NCBI GenBank assembly: GCA_945897365.1
Contig: CAMDFD010000025.1
Span: 1-33,278 of the forward strand
Reading direction: 5' to 3'
Length of the DNA stretch: 33,278 bases
From: Bordetella parapertussis
Lineage (GTDB): Bacteria > Pseudomonadota > Gammaproteobacteria > Burkholderiales > Burkholderiaceae_B
Under the pieces are notes generated by a model. It saw nothing but the letters and a program-made list of their open reading frames with translations, was not told where the DNA came from and did not search any database. Numbering within the stretch: the first letter of the stretch is position 1; each line of letters begins with the position of its first letter. Both the position numbers and the translations under genes were made by a program. Positions 1 through 7,418 of this stretch are shown piece after piece.

Positions 1-1202
1 TCTGACTCCAACAAGTTTTTTGCCCGCAAGTACTGCAACTCCTGCACTTCTCGATCATAGATGATCCGCCGATGGGTGAGATCGCTATTGACCATCAAAG
101 ACAACGCAATGGCCACAATCACCCCACCCCAATTACCAGGTATGGTCACAATATTTGGTTTCACCCAACCTAACACGGGCAAAATATCAGTCCACAACAG
201 CCCTGCCACGATCAAGGCTCCGACAGCAATGAGTCGTTTGTGTGTCAGAGGCATCTGATGACACCCAGACAGCGCCACTAGCATCATGAGTGGCATCAAG
301 GTCACGATCAAAAAATTGAAATTCAGCGCGGTAAGCGTCACTGGGCCTAACTTAAGTGCGAATAGTTGCAAAAGCAGGATGCCTATTGCACCTTTAACGT
401 AAAAGCTGTACCACTTCGGCGCCCCATAATGCCTCAAAAACTCTTGGGTGACGAGCAAAGAAGCTATCAATCTCAATACATACAAAGTATTGAAACTTAG
501 ATTATCCATCCACACATGGTCTTCGAAATAGAGTTCTGCCAGCAAACCAGAAGTAGAAAGACTAAAGAGCAGCGTGACGACTTCTGATATGAAAAAAATC
601 CCAGCTAGTCTGTGACGTGTGCGGATATATATAAACAAAGCCCACAAGCAAATCACCAAGACCACACCAAACTCTATCCCAAAGACGCGTTGCTGCTCGA
701 TGAGGAGTGAGGACAGGTCCTCAGGCGTCATCGCCCGTGTTGTCAGAATGTAACCATTGAGGGTGTCGATCCGGACATAAAAATAATTATCAACTCCCGC
801 ATGGATCGTGACAGGAAAGCAATACGTATTATCTGCACAGGCGTTTTGACTGACGGGGAAACGATCTCCTGCAGAACGCGAGGTCCAGGCGCCTTGTTGA
901 TGCTCAAAAAGCTGAATATGGCCGATATAGTGAGGACCGATACGCAAAACAACCTGCTCGGAACCTTGCTCAGGCGCAGCGACAAGAAGTCTCAGCCAAC
1001 GCACGGTTGGAGAAAATTCACGATTGAGAACGGTCGAAAACGGTTTGTAGTGTTGAGTCAGTGCTTGTTCGATCGTGAGGGCACCAGGAGCAGGTTCGAC
1101 ATACAACCCACGCTCAATGATGAGGTCATGCTCACTCTTGGCGTGCGCACCAATACTAAGAACTGTGAACAACAGCCAGAGCAACGCGCGCGCCAAATGC
1201 AC
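1..1202 (-). CDS. 7TM-DISM membrane sensor protein, C-terminus cut by window edge
   Basis: The reading frame starts at a GTG (1200-1202) and stays open to base 1, giving about 400 residues without the C-terminus. An AAGG ribosome site lies about 7 nt upstream, inside the end of the aminotransferase gene, whose stop is only 2 bp away, so the two are probably translated together. The first 21 residues form a signal peptide ending in AHA. Residues about 30-165 resemble the 7TMR-DISMED2 extracellular ligand-binding domain (YVEPAPGALTIEQA, then VRWLRL). About seven hydrophobic helices follow (residues 185-370), as in the 7TMR-DISM family. The last visible residues (HRRIIYDREVQELQYLRAKN) look like a linker coiled coil. 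In this family the output is usually a histidine kinase, GGDEF or adenylate cyclase domain; it lies outside the window, so the output cannot be named. Ligand unknown. Confidence 0.8.
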   Translation of the reverse strand, partial: MHLARALLWLLFTVLSIGAHAKSEHDLIIERGLYVEPAPGALTIEQALTQHYKPFSTVLNREFSPTVRWLRLLVAAPEQGSEQVVLRIGPHYIGHIQLFEHQQGAWTSRSAGDRFPVSQNACADNTYCFPVTIHAGVDNYFYVRIDTLNGYILTTRAMTPEDLSSLLIEQQRVFGIEFGVVLVICLWALFIYIRTRHRLAGIFFISEVVTLLFSLSTSGLLAELYFEDHVWMDNLSFNTLYVLRLIASLLVTQEFLRHYGAPKWYSFYVKGAIGILLLQLFALKLGPVTLTALNFNFLIVTLMPLMMLVALSGCHQMPLTHKRLIAVGALIVAGLLWTDILPVLGWVKPNIVTIPGNWGGVIVAIALSLMVNSDLTHRRIIYDREVQELQYLRAKNLLES

Positions 1203-1204
1203 GA

Positions 1205-2413
1205 TTAACCTTCGACCTTGGCGAGATATTCCACAGCGCTTCGCACACCTTGATTGCCAACATTGATCCCAAGGGATTGCATCGCAGCTTCGACACCCGC
1301 TAAACAACCGAGAATCATGGCGGGATTGAGGTCGCCTAAATGACCAATACGAAACACCCGGCCTGCAAACGGTCCGAGCCCCCCTGCAATCATCACCTGG
1401 AATTTTTCTCGGGCGGTTTGACGGATTAACTCGGGATCGATGCCTGGCTTGACCAAAATCGCCGTCACCGAATCGGAGCGAGCCTCAGGCACTTGACAAA
1501 GAAAACTCAACTGGCCGGACTCGGACCAGGACTGCACCGCTGCACGAACGGCTCCAGCGAGAGCGCGATGACGCGCATAGACGCGCTCGACACTTTCGCA
1601 CTCAAGAAGTTCAAAGGCGGCTTCTATGCCAAACAACAAGTTTTGAGGGGCTGTGCCACAAAAACGGCTGTAGGAAGGCCCTTTGCGACGGCGCAACCAA
1701 TCCCAATAAAATCTCGGGGAGGGATTGTTTTCGCAGACCTTCATGGCGCGCGCATCGGCGGCACAAAAGCCTACGCCAGGAGGAACCATCAACCCCTTTT
1801 GGGAAGCACCAATCACTGCGTTGATCCCCCATTTGTCCATCTCGAAGGGAATCGCGCCCAGCGAAGCCACGACGTCGACGACGAACAAAGCGGGGTGTCC
1901 GGACGCGTTGATGGTGTGGCGAAGTGCCGGAATATCACTCGTCGTGCTACTTGCGGTATCCGTATGCACAGCAAAGACCGCAACGATCTCATGCTGCTTG
2001 TCCTCTCGCAAAATCTGCGCAACCGCCTCCAAATCAATGGGATAACCCTCGTGATATGGGGTACGAATCACGATCGCGCCCATCGCCTCGGCCATGAGGG
2101 CCCAAGACTCAGAAAAGTGCCCCGTGCCGGGAATCAACACTTTTTGTCCAGGGGCCAGTAGATTGACGATCATCGCCTCCCAAGCGCCGTGACCATTGGC
2201 CGCATAAAAAAAGACATCCGCCGCCTGCGTGTTCAACAGCTTTTTTAAGCCTGCTTCACAAGCATCGACGCAAGCATCGACACGAGGATCACCCATATCC
2301 ATTGGTTGCTTGGTCATCGCATCTAGCACCGCTTTGGGCACATGCGATGGTCCGGGGGAGTGCAGTAATCGTACGCCTGGAAAATATGGAAAAGCTGCTG
2401 CTGACGAGGTCAT
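1205..2413 (-). CDS. PLP-dependent class V aminotransferase (alanine/serine-glyoxylate type)
   Basis: A 402-residue fold-type I aminotransferase of the AGXT/PucG group, a usual length for the family. Visible marks are the N-terminal HSPGPSHVP motif (residues 18-26), the PLP-stacking region around AANGHGAWEA (71-80), the PLP aspartate D180 in VVDVVASLG and the Schiff-base lysine K206 in GASQKGLM. The family transfers amino groups from alanine, serine or related donors to glyoxylate or another keto acid; the real substrates cannot be told from sequence. An upstream in-frame extension to 2524 exists, but the ATG at 2411-2413 has an AAGGA site about 7 nt upstream and begins the conserved domain. 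The downstream membrane sensor gene follows after 2 bp. Confidence 0.9.
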   Translation of the reverse strand: MTSSAAAFPYFPGVRLLHSPGPSHVPKAVLDAMTKQPMDMGDPRVDACVDACEAGLKKLLNTQAADVFFYAANGHGAWEAMIVNLLAPGQKVLIPGTGHFSESWALMAEAMGAIVIRTPYHEGYPIDLEAVAQILREDKQHEIVAVFAVHTDTASSTTSDIPALRHTINASGHPALFVVDVVASLGAIPFEMDKWGINAVIGASQKGLMVPPGVGFCAADARAMKVCENNPSPRFYWDWLRRRKGPSYSRFCGTAPQNLLFGIEAAFELLECESVERVYARHRALAGAVRAAVQSWSESGQLSFLCQVPEARSDSVTAILVKPGIDPELIRQTAREKFQVMIAGGLGPFAGRVFRIGHLGDLNPAMILGCLAGVEAAMQSLGINVGNQGVRSAVEYLAKVEG

Positions 2414-2548
2414 ATCCGATCCTTGTGAAAGTGAATAGATTTTAACCTGTCGATATCCATACGTGCTCATCCGTATCGACAACGCGTACCTTGGACACCA
2501 CACTTTGCGCACCCTTGCTCTCAACAGCCCTCAGTCTGCTAATACGCC

Positions 2549-3073
2549 ATGAATCCGATCCCCCGCTTTTTCCTCGCATCTCCCGACAGAGTCCAACCAC
2601 AACAAGGTGCAGCAATGCTTGAATGCGTGCTGGCCTTGCTACCCATTCTGCTCGTGGGTAGTCTTTGTCTAGAGCTCGCACGTGGTTATCAAGTCCGTCA
2701 GTTACTCATTCTTTCACTACAAGAAGCTGCACGCGTGGCGGCAGTCCATCACGCCGAGCCACAAAAATGGCAACCCGTGCTGAAACGCTCTTTGTCCAGA
2801 TTATTTATCCCGGCGGGTCGATTCGCCAATGCTCACCTGCGGCAAGAGGCAGCAAGGCAGAACTTTCAATCTCGTTTTAAAGTGCCGCTCTGGCAGGCGT
2901 TTCAAGTCGCATCGGATCCGGAGACCATTCACCTACGCTTGATTTATCTGCATCGACCCATGCAAGAATGGCTAAGGATTTTGTTACACGCGTTACGTCA
3001 GGAGCAGCACGGCTTGATCCCGATCATCGTAGACTACCGTGTCTTGCGACAGCACAGTCATGGAGGGAGATAG
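2549..3073 (+). CDS. TadE-like (pseudopilin-type) membrane-anchored protein, orphan
   Basis: A 174-residue protein with a TadE/TadG-like N-terminal segment. QQGAAMLECVLALLPILL (about residues 18-36) has the small-residue run, the conserved Glu (E25) and the following hydrophobic stretch typical of pseudopilins processed by prepilin-type peptidases. The rest (LARGYQVRQLLILSLQEAARVAAVHHAEP) continues as the amphipathic helix of TadE proteins, followed by a basic domain without a recognised family. TadE proteins normally assist Flp/Tad pilus assembly, but no tad, rcp or flp gene is visible here. The ATG at 2549 is the first possible start after an in-frame TAA at 2540-2542; no clear ribosome site precedes it, so a start further in is possible. 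It converges on ftsB with 12 bp between the stops. Confidence 0.6.
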   Translation: MNPIPRFFLASPDRVQPQQGAAMLECVLALLPILLVGSLCLELARGYQVRQLLILSLQEAARVAAVHHAEPQKWQPVLKRSLSRLFIPAGRFANAHLRQEAARQNFQSRFKVPLWQAFQVASDPETIHLRLIYLHRPMQEWLRILLHALRQEQHGLIPIIVDYRVLRQHSHGGR

Positions 3074-3085
3074 ATACAGACCGAC

Positions 3086-3424
3086 TCAACGAGCGACTGG
3101 CTTGACACCTGCTGCAGGCTTGGAGCTGGGCTTGAGTTCGGGAGGCTTTACGCCAGGCGGCAAGATCTGTACAAAAACCTCCCCCTGCCGCATCATCCCG
3201 AGTTCACTGCGGGCACGCTCCTCAGAGGCTTCGGTTCCTGAGCGAAGGTCTTCTACTTCGGCTGCCAGCGCAACGTTTCGCGCACTAAGACCATCGTTAA
3301 TCATGCGTTGATCCGCGACTTGCGTCTGCATGTCCCAAACGGAAAACCACCCGCCCCGACCCATCCACAAGGGATACTGGATCAGACCAACTAGCGCAAT
3401 CATCACAATCAGTAAAAGACGCAT
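3086..3424 (-). CDS. ftsB: Cell division protein FtsB (DivIC/septum formation initiator family)
   Basis: A 112-residue bitopic membrane protein. A single N-terminal transmembrane helix (residues 1-20, MRLLLIVMIALVGLIQYPLW) is followed by the conserved GRGGW turn, a periplasmic coiled coil (about 28-65) and the ERARSELGMMRQGE segment that marks FtsB. FtsB works with FtsL and FtsQ in the divisome at mid-cell. The ATG at 3424 has an AAGG site at about 5 nt spacing and places the helix at the N-terminus; a longer frame to 3466 lacks support. The C-terminal Pro/Lys-rich tail (PPGVKPPELKPSSKP) is low complexity. It follows eno by 50 bp, the standard proteobacterial eno-ftsB arrangement, so it is probably the last gene of the pyrG operon. 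Confidence 0.93.
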   Translation of the reverse strand: MRLLLIVMIALVGLIQYPLWMGRGGWFSVWDMQTQVADQRMINDGLSARNVALAAEVEDLRSGTEASEERARSELGMMRQGEVFVQILPPGVKPPELKPSSKPAAGVKPVAR

Positions 3425-3474
3425 AGCACCTTGTTTAACTGGAACGACCGAAGGCCGTTCCAGCAAGTCTAGAT

Positions 3475-4761
3475 TTAGCGCAAGTTATAAAACGCATCGC
3501 GACCTGGATAGGTCGCAACTTCGGCGAGCTCTTCCTCGATCCGCAATAACTGGTTGTACTTGGCCATGCGATCAGAGCGCGACAATGAGCCGGTTTTGAT
3601 TTGCATGGCGTTAGTCGCCACCGCGATATCCGCAATCGTCGAGTCCTCGGTTTCACCGGAGCGATGAGACACCACAGCTGTATAACCAAAACGTTTCGCC
3701 ATTTCAATCGCTGCGAACGTTTCCGTCAAGGTACCGATCTGATTAATTTTGATCAAAATCGAATTGGCGATCCCTTGGTCGATACCTTGCTTGAGAATCT
3801 TGGTGTTGGTGACAAATAAATCATCGCCCACCAACTGGACCTTACGACCAAGCCTTTCAGTCAAATGTTTCCAGCCCGCCCAGTCATTTTCAGCCATACC
3901 GTCTTCGATCGAGATGATCGGATATTTGTCACACCACGTCGACAACAGGTCGGTCAAAGCCTCGGAGGACAGGGACACACCACCCTCGCCGTGCAAGGTG
4001 TATTTACCATCACGATAAAACTCAGAGGCCGCACAGTCCAGACCCAAGGCAATCTGTGAGCCTGGCTCATAACCTGCGTGTTCAATTGCACGCAAAATCA
4101 GCTGAATCGCCGCTTCGTGATTGGCGACGTTTGGTGCAAAACCGCCCTCGTCACCTACGGCTGTTGACATGCCCTGATCGTTGATAATTTTCTTGAGCGC
4201 ATGAAATATTTCCGCCCCCATACGCAAGGCTTCACGAAAACTCGAAGCGCCAATTGGCAGAATCATCAACTCTTGCATGTCGAGCGTGTTGTTCGCATGC
4301 GCGCCACCGTTGATCACGTTCATCATCGGCACGGGCATGCTCATCGGGCCGCTACCACCAAAATAGCGATAAAGGGACAAGCCTGACTCATCAGCGGCTG
4401 CGCGGGCGACGGCCATACTCGCAGCCAAAATGGCATTGGCGCCAAGGCGTGACTTGCCCTCCGTGCCGTCGAGTTCGATCAATGTACGATCCAGGAAGGT
4501 TTGCTCTTGCGCATCGAGACCCATCAAGGCTTCGGAAATCTCGGTATTCAGATTTTCCACAGCACGCAAGACACCCTTGCCGAGGTAACGGGACTTGTCA
4601 CCGTCGCGCAACTCAATCGCCTCACGGCTACCCGTCGAGGCGCCAGACGGCACCGCCGCACGGCCCATCGCACCTGATTCGAGTAAAACGTCGCACTCGA
4701 CGGTCGGATTACCACGCGAGTCGAGAATTTCACGACCAATGATGTCTACGATTGCACTCAT
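3475..4761 (-). CDS. eno: Enolase (phosphopyruvate hydratase)
   Basis: A full-length 428-residue enolase that interconverts 2-phosphoglycerate and phosphoenolpyruvate in glycolysis and gluconeogenesis. The N-terminus (IVDIIGREILDSRGNPTVE), the mobile loop GASTGSREA, the GDEGGFAPN motif, the metal-binding region SIEDGMAENDW and the signature LIKINQIGTLTE with its catalytic lysine are all intact. An AGGAAAG ribosome site precedes the ATG. It lies 30 bp downstream of kdsA and 50 bp upstream of ftsB on the same strand, as in many beta- and gammaproteobacteria. PEP made here is a substrate of KdsA encoded just upstream. Confidence 0.98.
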   Translation of the reverse strand: MSAIVDIIGREILDSRGNPTVECDVLLESGAMGRAAVPSGASTGSREAIELRDGDKSRYLGKGVLRAVENLNTEISEALMGLDAQEQTFLDRTLIELDGTEGKSRLGANAILAASMAVARAAADESGLSLYRYFGGSGPMSMPVPMMNVINGGAHANNTLDMQELMILPIGASSFREALRMGAEIFHALKKIINDQGMSTAVGDEGGFAPNVANHEAAIQLILRAIEHAGYEPGSQIALGLDCAASEFYRDGKYTLHGEGGVSLSSEALTDLLSTWCDKYPIISIEDGMAENDWAGWKHLTERLGRKVQLVGDDLFVTNTKILKQGIDQGIANSILIKINQIGTLTETFAAIEMAKRFGYTAVVSHRSGETEDSTIADIAVATNAMQIKTGSLSRSDRMAKYNQLLRIEEELAEVATYPGRDAFYNLR

Positions 4762-4791
4762 TTCTGTCTTTCCTGAAAAATAAAAATTCCG

Positions 4792-5643
4792 TTAAACAAA
4801 ATGCGACTCAAGAAAACCATGCTTTTTAACGATACGATCAAGTTCGATCAGGGTCGTCAAGAGATTCTTCATTTGGCCGAGCGGCACGGCGTTTGGGCCG
4901 TCGGACAGCGCTTTGGAAGGATCTGGATGGGTTTCCATAAAAAGACCTGCAATACCCGCTGCAACGGCGGCACGCGCAAGCACTGGCACAAACTCGCGCT
5001 GCCCACCCGAAGAAGTACCCTGTCCGCCTGGCAATTGAACCGAGTGGGTCGCATCAAAGACAACCGGACAGGCTGTTTCGCGCATGATGGCCAGTGAACG
5101 CATATCGGAGACAAGATTGTTGTAGCCAAACGATACACCGCGCTCACACACCATGATGTCCTCAGCGACACCGGCTTGTCGAGCTGCATGACGCGCCTTA
5201 TTGACGACCTGCAACATATCGTGAGGCGCAAGAAACTGGCCCTTTTTAATGTTGACCGGCTTGCCGCTCGCGGCACAGGCCTCGATGAAATCAGTCTGAC
5301 GACACAAGAAAGCAGGCGTTTGCAACACGTCTACGACGGCGGCGACCGCCTTGACTTGATCCTTGTCATGGACATCGGTCAATACGGGAACCTGGAGCTC
5401 GGCACGCACATCGGCCAAAATCTGTAAACCCTCGTCCATGCCTGGACCTCGATAAGACGTCCCCGAACTCCGATTGGCTTTATCGAAAGAACTTTTATAG
5501 ATAAAGGGGATGCCCAAAGAAGAGGTCATATCCTTGAGTTGACCAGCGGTATCGAACGCCATCTGCCGTGACTCAATCACGCACGGACCCGCAATCAAGA
5601 AAAAGGGGTGTTCCAGGCCGACATCAAATCCACACAACTTCAT
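4792..5643 (-). CDS. kdsA: 3-deoxy-D-manno-octulosonate 8-phosphate synthase, metal-dependent type
   Basis: A 283-residue KdsA that condenses PEP with arabinose 5-phosphate to give KDO 8-phosphate for lipopolysaccharide inner core synthesis. The motif YKSSFDKANRSS (residues 49-60), the LTDVHDKDQ segment and FGYNNLV are intact. The N-terminal motif reads IAGPCVIES with Cys21. In this family a Cys here marks the metal-dependent class, while the E. coli enzyme has Asn. The other expected ligands are present as His in FDATHS, Glu in FMETHPDP and Asp in LSDGPN. The ATG overlaps the pyrG stop by one base (TGATG), so translation is probably coupled; the longer frame upstream of 5643 is rejected for that reason. 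Confidence 0.97.
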   Translation of the reverse strand: MKLCGFDVGLEHPFFLIAGPCVIESRQMAFDTAGQLKDMTSSLGIPFIYKSSFDKANRSSGTSYRGPGMDEGLQILADVRAELQVPVLTDVHDKDQVKAVAAVVDVLQTPAFLCRQTDFIEACAASGKPVNIKKGQFLAPHDMLQVVNKARHAARQAGVAEDIMVCERGVSFGYNNLVSDMRSLAIMRETACPVVFDATHSVQLPGGQGTSSGGQREFVPVLARAAVAAGIAGLFMETHPDPSKALSDGPNAVPLGQMKNLLTTLIELDRIVKKHGFLESHFV

Positions 5644-7292
5644 CAGGTCCCCCGTCGCTTGGTCTGATGCACCAGAGCCGCGTGAATATAGCTGGTGAAC
5701 AAGGGATGCCCTTCTCTTGGCGTAGAGGTGAATTCCGGGTGGAATTGCACGCCTACAAACCAAGGATGGTTAGGCAATTCCATGATTTCGGGAAGATTTT
5801 CCGTGGGCGTCCGGGCGCTGATGACAAGCCCAGCTTTTTCCAGTCGCGGTACATAGATATTGTTGACCTCATAGCGGTGGCGATGTCGCTCATTGACCTC
5901 AGGGCCATAAATTTGATAGGCGAGCGACCCCGTTTTGACGGGACATTTTTGCGAGCCTTTGCGCATCGTTCCACCAAGATCAGATTGTGAGTCCCGTTTT
6001 TCCGTCACGCCTTCGCGATCCATCCACTCAGTGATCAACGCCACCACAGGGTGCGGCGAAGCAGGATCAAACTCCGTACTGTTGGCTTGACCCAAGCCCG
6101 CCACATCGCGAGCGAATTCGATCACCGCTAGCTGCATCCCCAGGCATATTCCCAAGTAGGGCACGTTATGTTCGCGGGCAAAACGAATCGCGGCGATCTT
6201 ACCTTCGGTACCTCGCTTACCAAAACCGCCAGGCACCAAAATGGCATCAAAGGGCTTGAGCACTTCGACACCACTTTCTTCGATACTTTCGGAGTCGAGG
6301 TACTCGACTTTGACACGTGATTTGGTATGAATACCCGCGTGGATCAAGGCCTCGGTCAGCGACTTGTAGGACTCGGTCAAATCGACGTACTTGCCGACCA
6401 TCGCGATACGCACCTCGCGCTCGGGATGTTCGAGCTGATAGACTAGGTTGTCCCACATGGACAGATCCGCAGCGGGCGGGTTGAGGTTCAGCACCTCACA
6501 AATCAAATTATCCAAACCCTGTTTGTGCAGCATCGACGGGATTTTGTAGATCGAATCCGAATCCCAAACCGAAATCACTGCATCAAGAGGAACATTGGAA
6601 AACAAAGAAATCTTGGCGCGTTCTTCGTCGGGGATCGGACGATCCGCGCGACACAGCAATGCGTGGGGGATGATTCCGATTTCGCGCAGCTTTTGGACGG
6701 AATGTTGGGTGGGCTTGGTCTTGAGTTCCCCCGCCGAGGCGATAAAAGGCACCAGTGTGAGATGAATAAAGGCTGCATTGTTGCGACCGAGTCGCAGACT
6801 CATCTGACGGGCTGCCTCGAGAAAGGGAAGAGACTCAATATCGCCTACGGTGCCACCGATTTCGACAATCGCCACATCAGTCGCACCGTCCCAGGATTGT
6901 TCCGCACCGCGTGCGATGAAATCCTGAATTTCATTTGTGATGTGTGGAATCACCTGCACAGTTTTGCCCAGATAATCGCCGCGCCGCTCTTTGCGCAACA
7001 CCGACTCGTAGATCTGTCCGGTTGTGAAGTTATTGACCTTACGCATTTTCGAGGAGATGAATCTCTCGTAATGTCCGAGGTCCAAGTCAGTCTCGGCCCC
7101 ATCTTCGGTCACGAAGACTTCACCATGCTGAAACGGACTCATAGTGCCTGGATCGACGTTGATATAAGGATCGAGCTTGAGCAGGGTGACCTGCAGGCCA
7201 CGGGATTCGAGGATGGCGGCCAGAGACGCGGCGGCGATGCCCTTGCCTAGCGAGGACACCACACCACCGGTAACAAAGACAAATTTGGTCAT
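5643..7292 (-). CDS. pyrG: CTP synthase
   Basis: A complete 549-residue CTP synthase that aminates UTP to CTP with glutamine and ATP. The N-terminal synthetase domain (about 1-270) starts with KFVFVTGGVVSSLGKG, the P-loop-like nucleotide site, and carries LKLDPYINVDPGTMSP and the EIGGTVGDIES segment. The class I glutaminase domain (about 295-540) has the nucleophile Cys383 in GICLGMQL and the catalytic His-Glu pair in VQFHPEF. It is the first gene of the pyrG-kdsA-eno-ftsB set. A TATAAT box at 7334-7339 and a leader hairpin at 7300-7318 lie just upstream. The presumed ribosome site GAGG sits in the 3' arm of that hairpin. Confidence 0.98.
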   Translation of the reverse strand: MTKFVFVTGGVVSSLGKGIAAASLAAILESRGLQVTLLKLDPYINVDPGTMSPFQHGEVFVTEDGAETDLDLGHYERFISSKMRKVNNFTTGQIYESVLRKERRGDYLGKTVQVIPHITNEIQDFIARGAEQSWDGATDVAIVEIGGTVGDIESLPFLEAARQMSLRLGRNNAAFIHLTLVPFIASAGELKTKPTQHSVQKLREIGIIPHALLCRADRPIPDEERAKISLFSNVPLDAVISVWDSDSIYKIPSMLHKQGLDNLICEVLNLNPPAADLSMWDNLVYQLEHPEREVRIAMVGKYVDLTESYKSLTEALIHAGIHTKSRVKVEYLDSESIEESGVEVLKPFDAILVPGGFGKRGTEGKIAAIRFAREHNVPYLGICLGMQLAVIEFARDVAGLGQANSTEFDPASPHPVVALITEWMDREGVTEKRDSQSDLGGTMRKGSQKCPVKTGSLAYQIYGPEVNERHRHRYEVNNIYVPRLEKAGLVISARTPTENLPEIMELPNHPWFVGVQFHPEFTSTPREGHPLFTSYIHAALVHQTKRRGT

Positions 7293-7299
7293 GTGTTTG

Positions 7300-7318
7300 A
7301 CGCCTCATCATGAGGCGT
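7300..7318 (-). promoter_or_regulatory. Leader palindrome covering the likely pyrG Shine-Dalgarno
   Basis: ACGCCTCAT and ATGAGGCGT form a perfect 9-bp inverted repeat around one central base. As RNA it would make a 7-bp stem with a 5-nt loop (ACGCCTC / ATGAT / GAGGCGT). The GAGG in the 3' arm is the only good ribosome site, about 10 nt before the pyrG ATG, so folding would hide it. It could instead be a DNA operator. The symmetry and position are seen directly; a regulatory role is inferred. Confidence 0.45.
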
Positions 7319-7333
7319 ATGCGGGAAATTTGG

Positions 7334-7339
7334 ATTATA
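7334..7339 (-). promoter_or_regulatory. Probable -10 box of the pyrG promoter
   Basis: On the minus strand the hexamer is a perfect TATAAT, 42 bp before the pyrG ATG. It predicts a start of transcription near 7327 and a leader of about 35 nt that contains the palindrome at 7300-7318. No good -35 hexamer lies at the expected spacing, so an activator or another recognition mode may be needed. Confidence 0.45.
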
Positions 7340-7356
7340 GCCGCCTGTCTAACTTT

Positions 7357-7385
7357 TGCGGATAACCCGTATAGATTTATCCACA
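7357..7385. promoter_or_regulatory. Two DnaA-box-like 9-mers upstream of pyrG
   Basis: TTATCCACA at 7377-7385 on the plus strand is a perfect match to the consensus DnaA box. TTATCCGCA at 7357-7365 on the minus strand differs by one base. They face each other about 18-50 bp upstream of the pyrG -10 box, in the gap between pyrG and the aminopeptidase gene. Two such sites in 29 bp could be chance or a DnaA-controlled promoter. Confidence 0.3.
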
Positions 7386-7418
7386 ACATTCACCACTTTT
7401 GTCACGCAGAGGCCATTT

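Noticed and set aside
801..1208. Plus-strand open frame of 135 codons
   Set aside because: It is antisense to the extracellular domain of the 7TM-DISM sensor gene, whose signal peptide, ribosome site and helices are convincing.
1493..2161. Plus-strand open frame of 222 codons
   Set aside because: Antisense to the aminotransferase; the protein has no family features and the opposite frame has an intact active site.
6525..7250. Plus-strand open frame of 241 codons
   Set aside because: Antisense to the conserved synthetase domain of pyrG and without recognisable domain features.
7357..7385. Chromosomal replication origin
   Set aside because: Only two DnaA-type boxes, no AT-rich unwinding region and no dnaA, dnaN, gyrB or parAB genes nearby.
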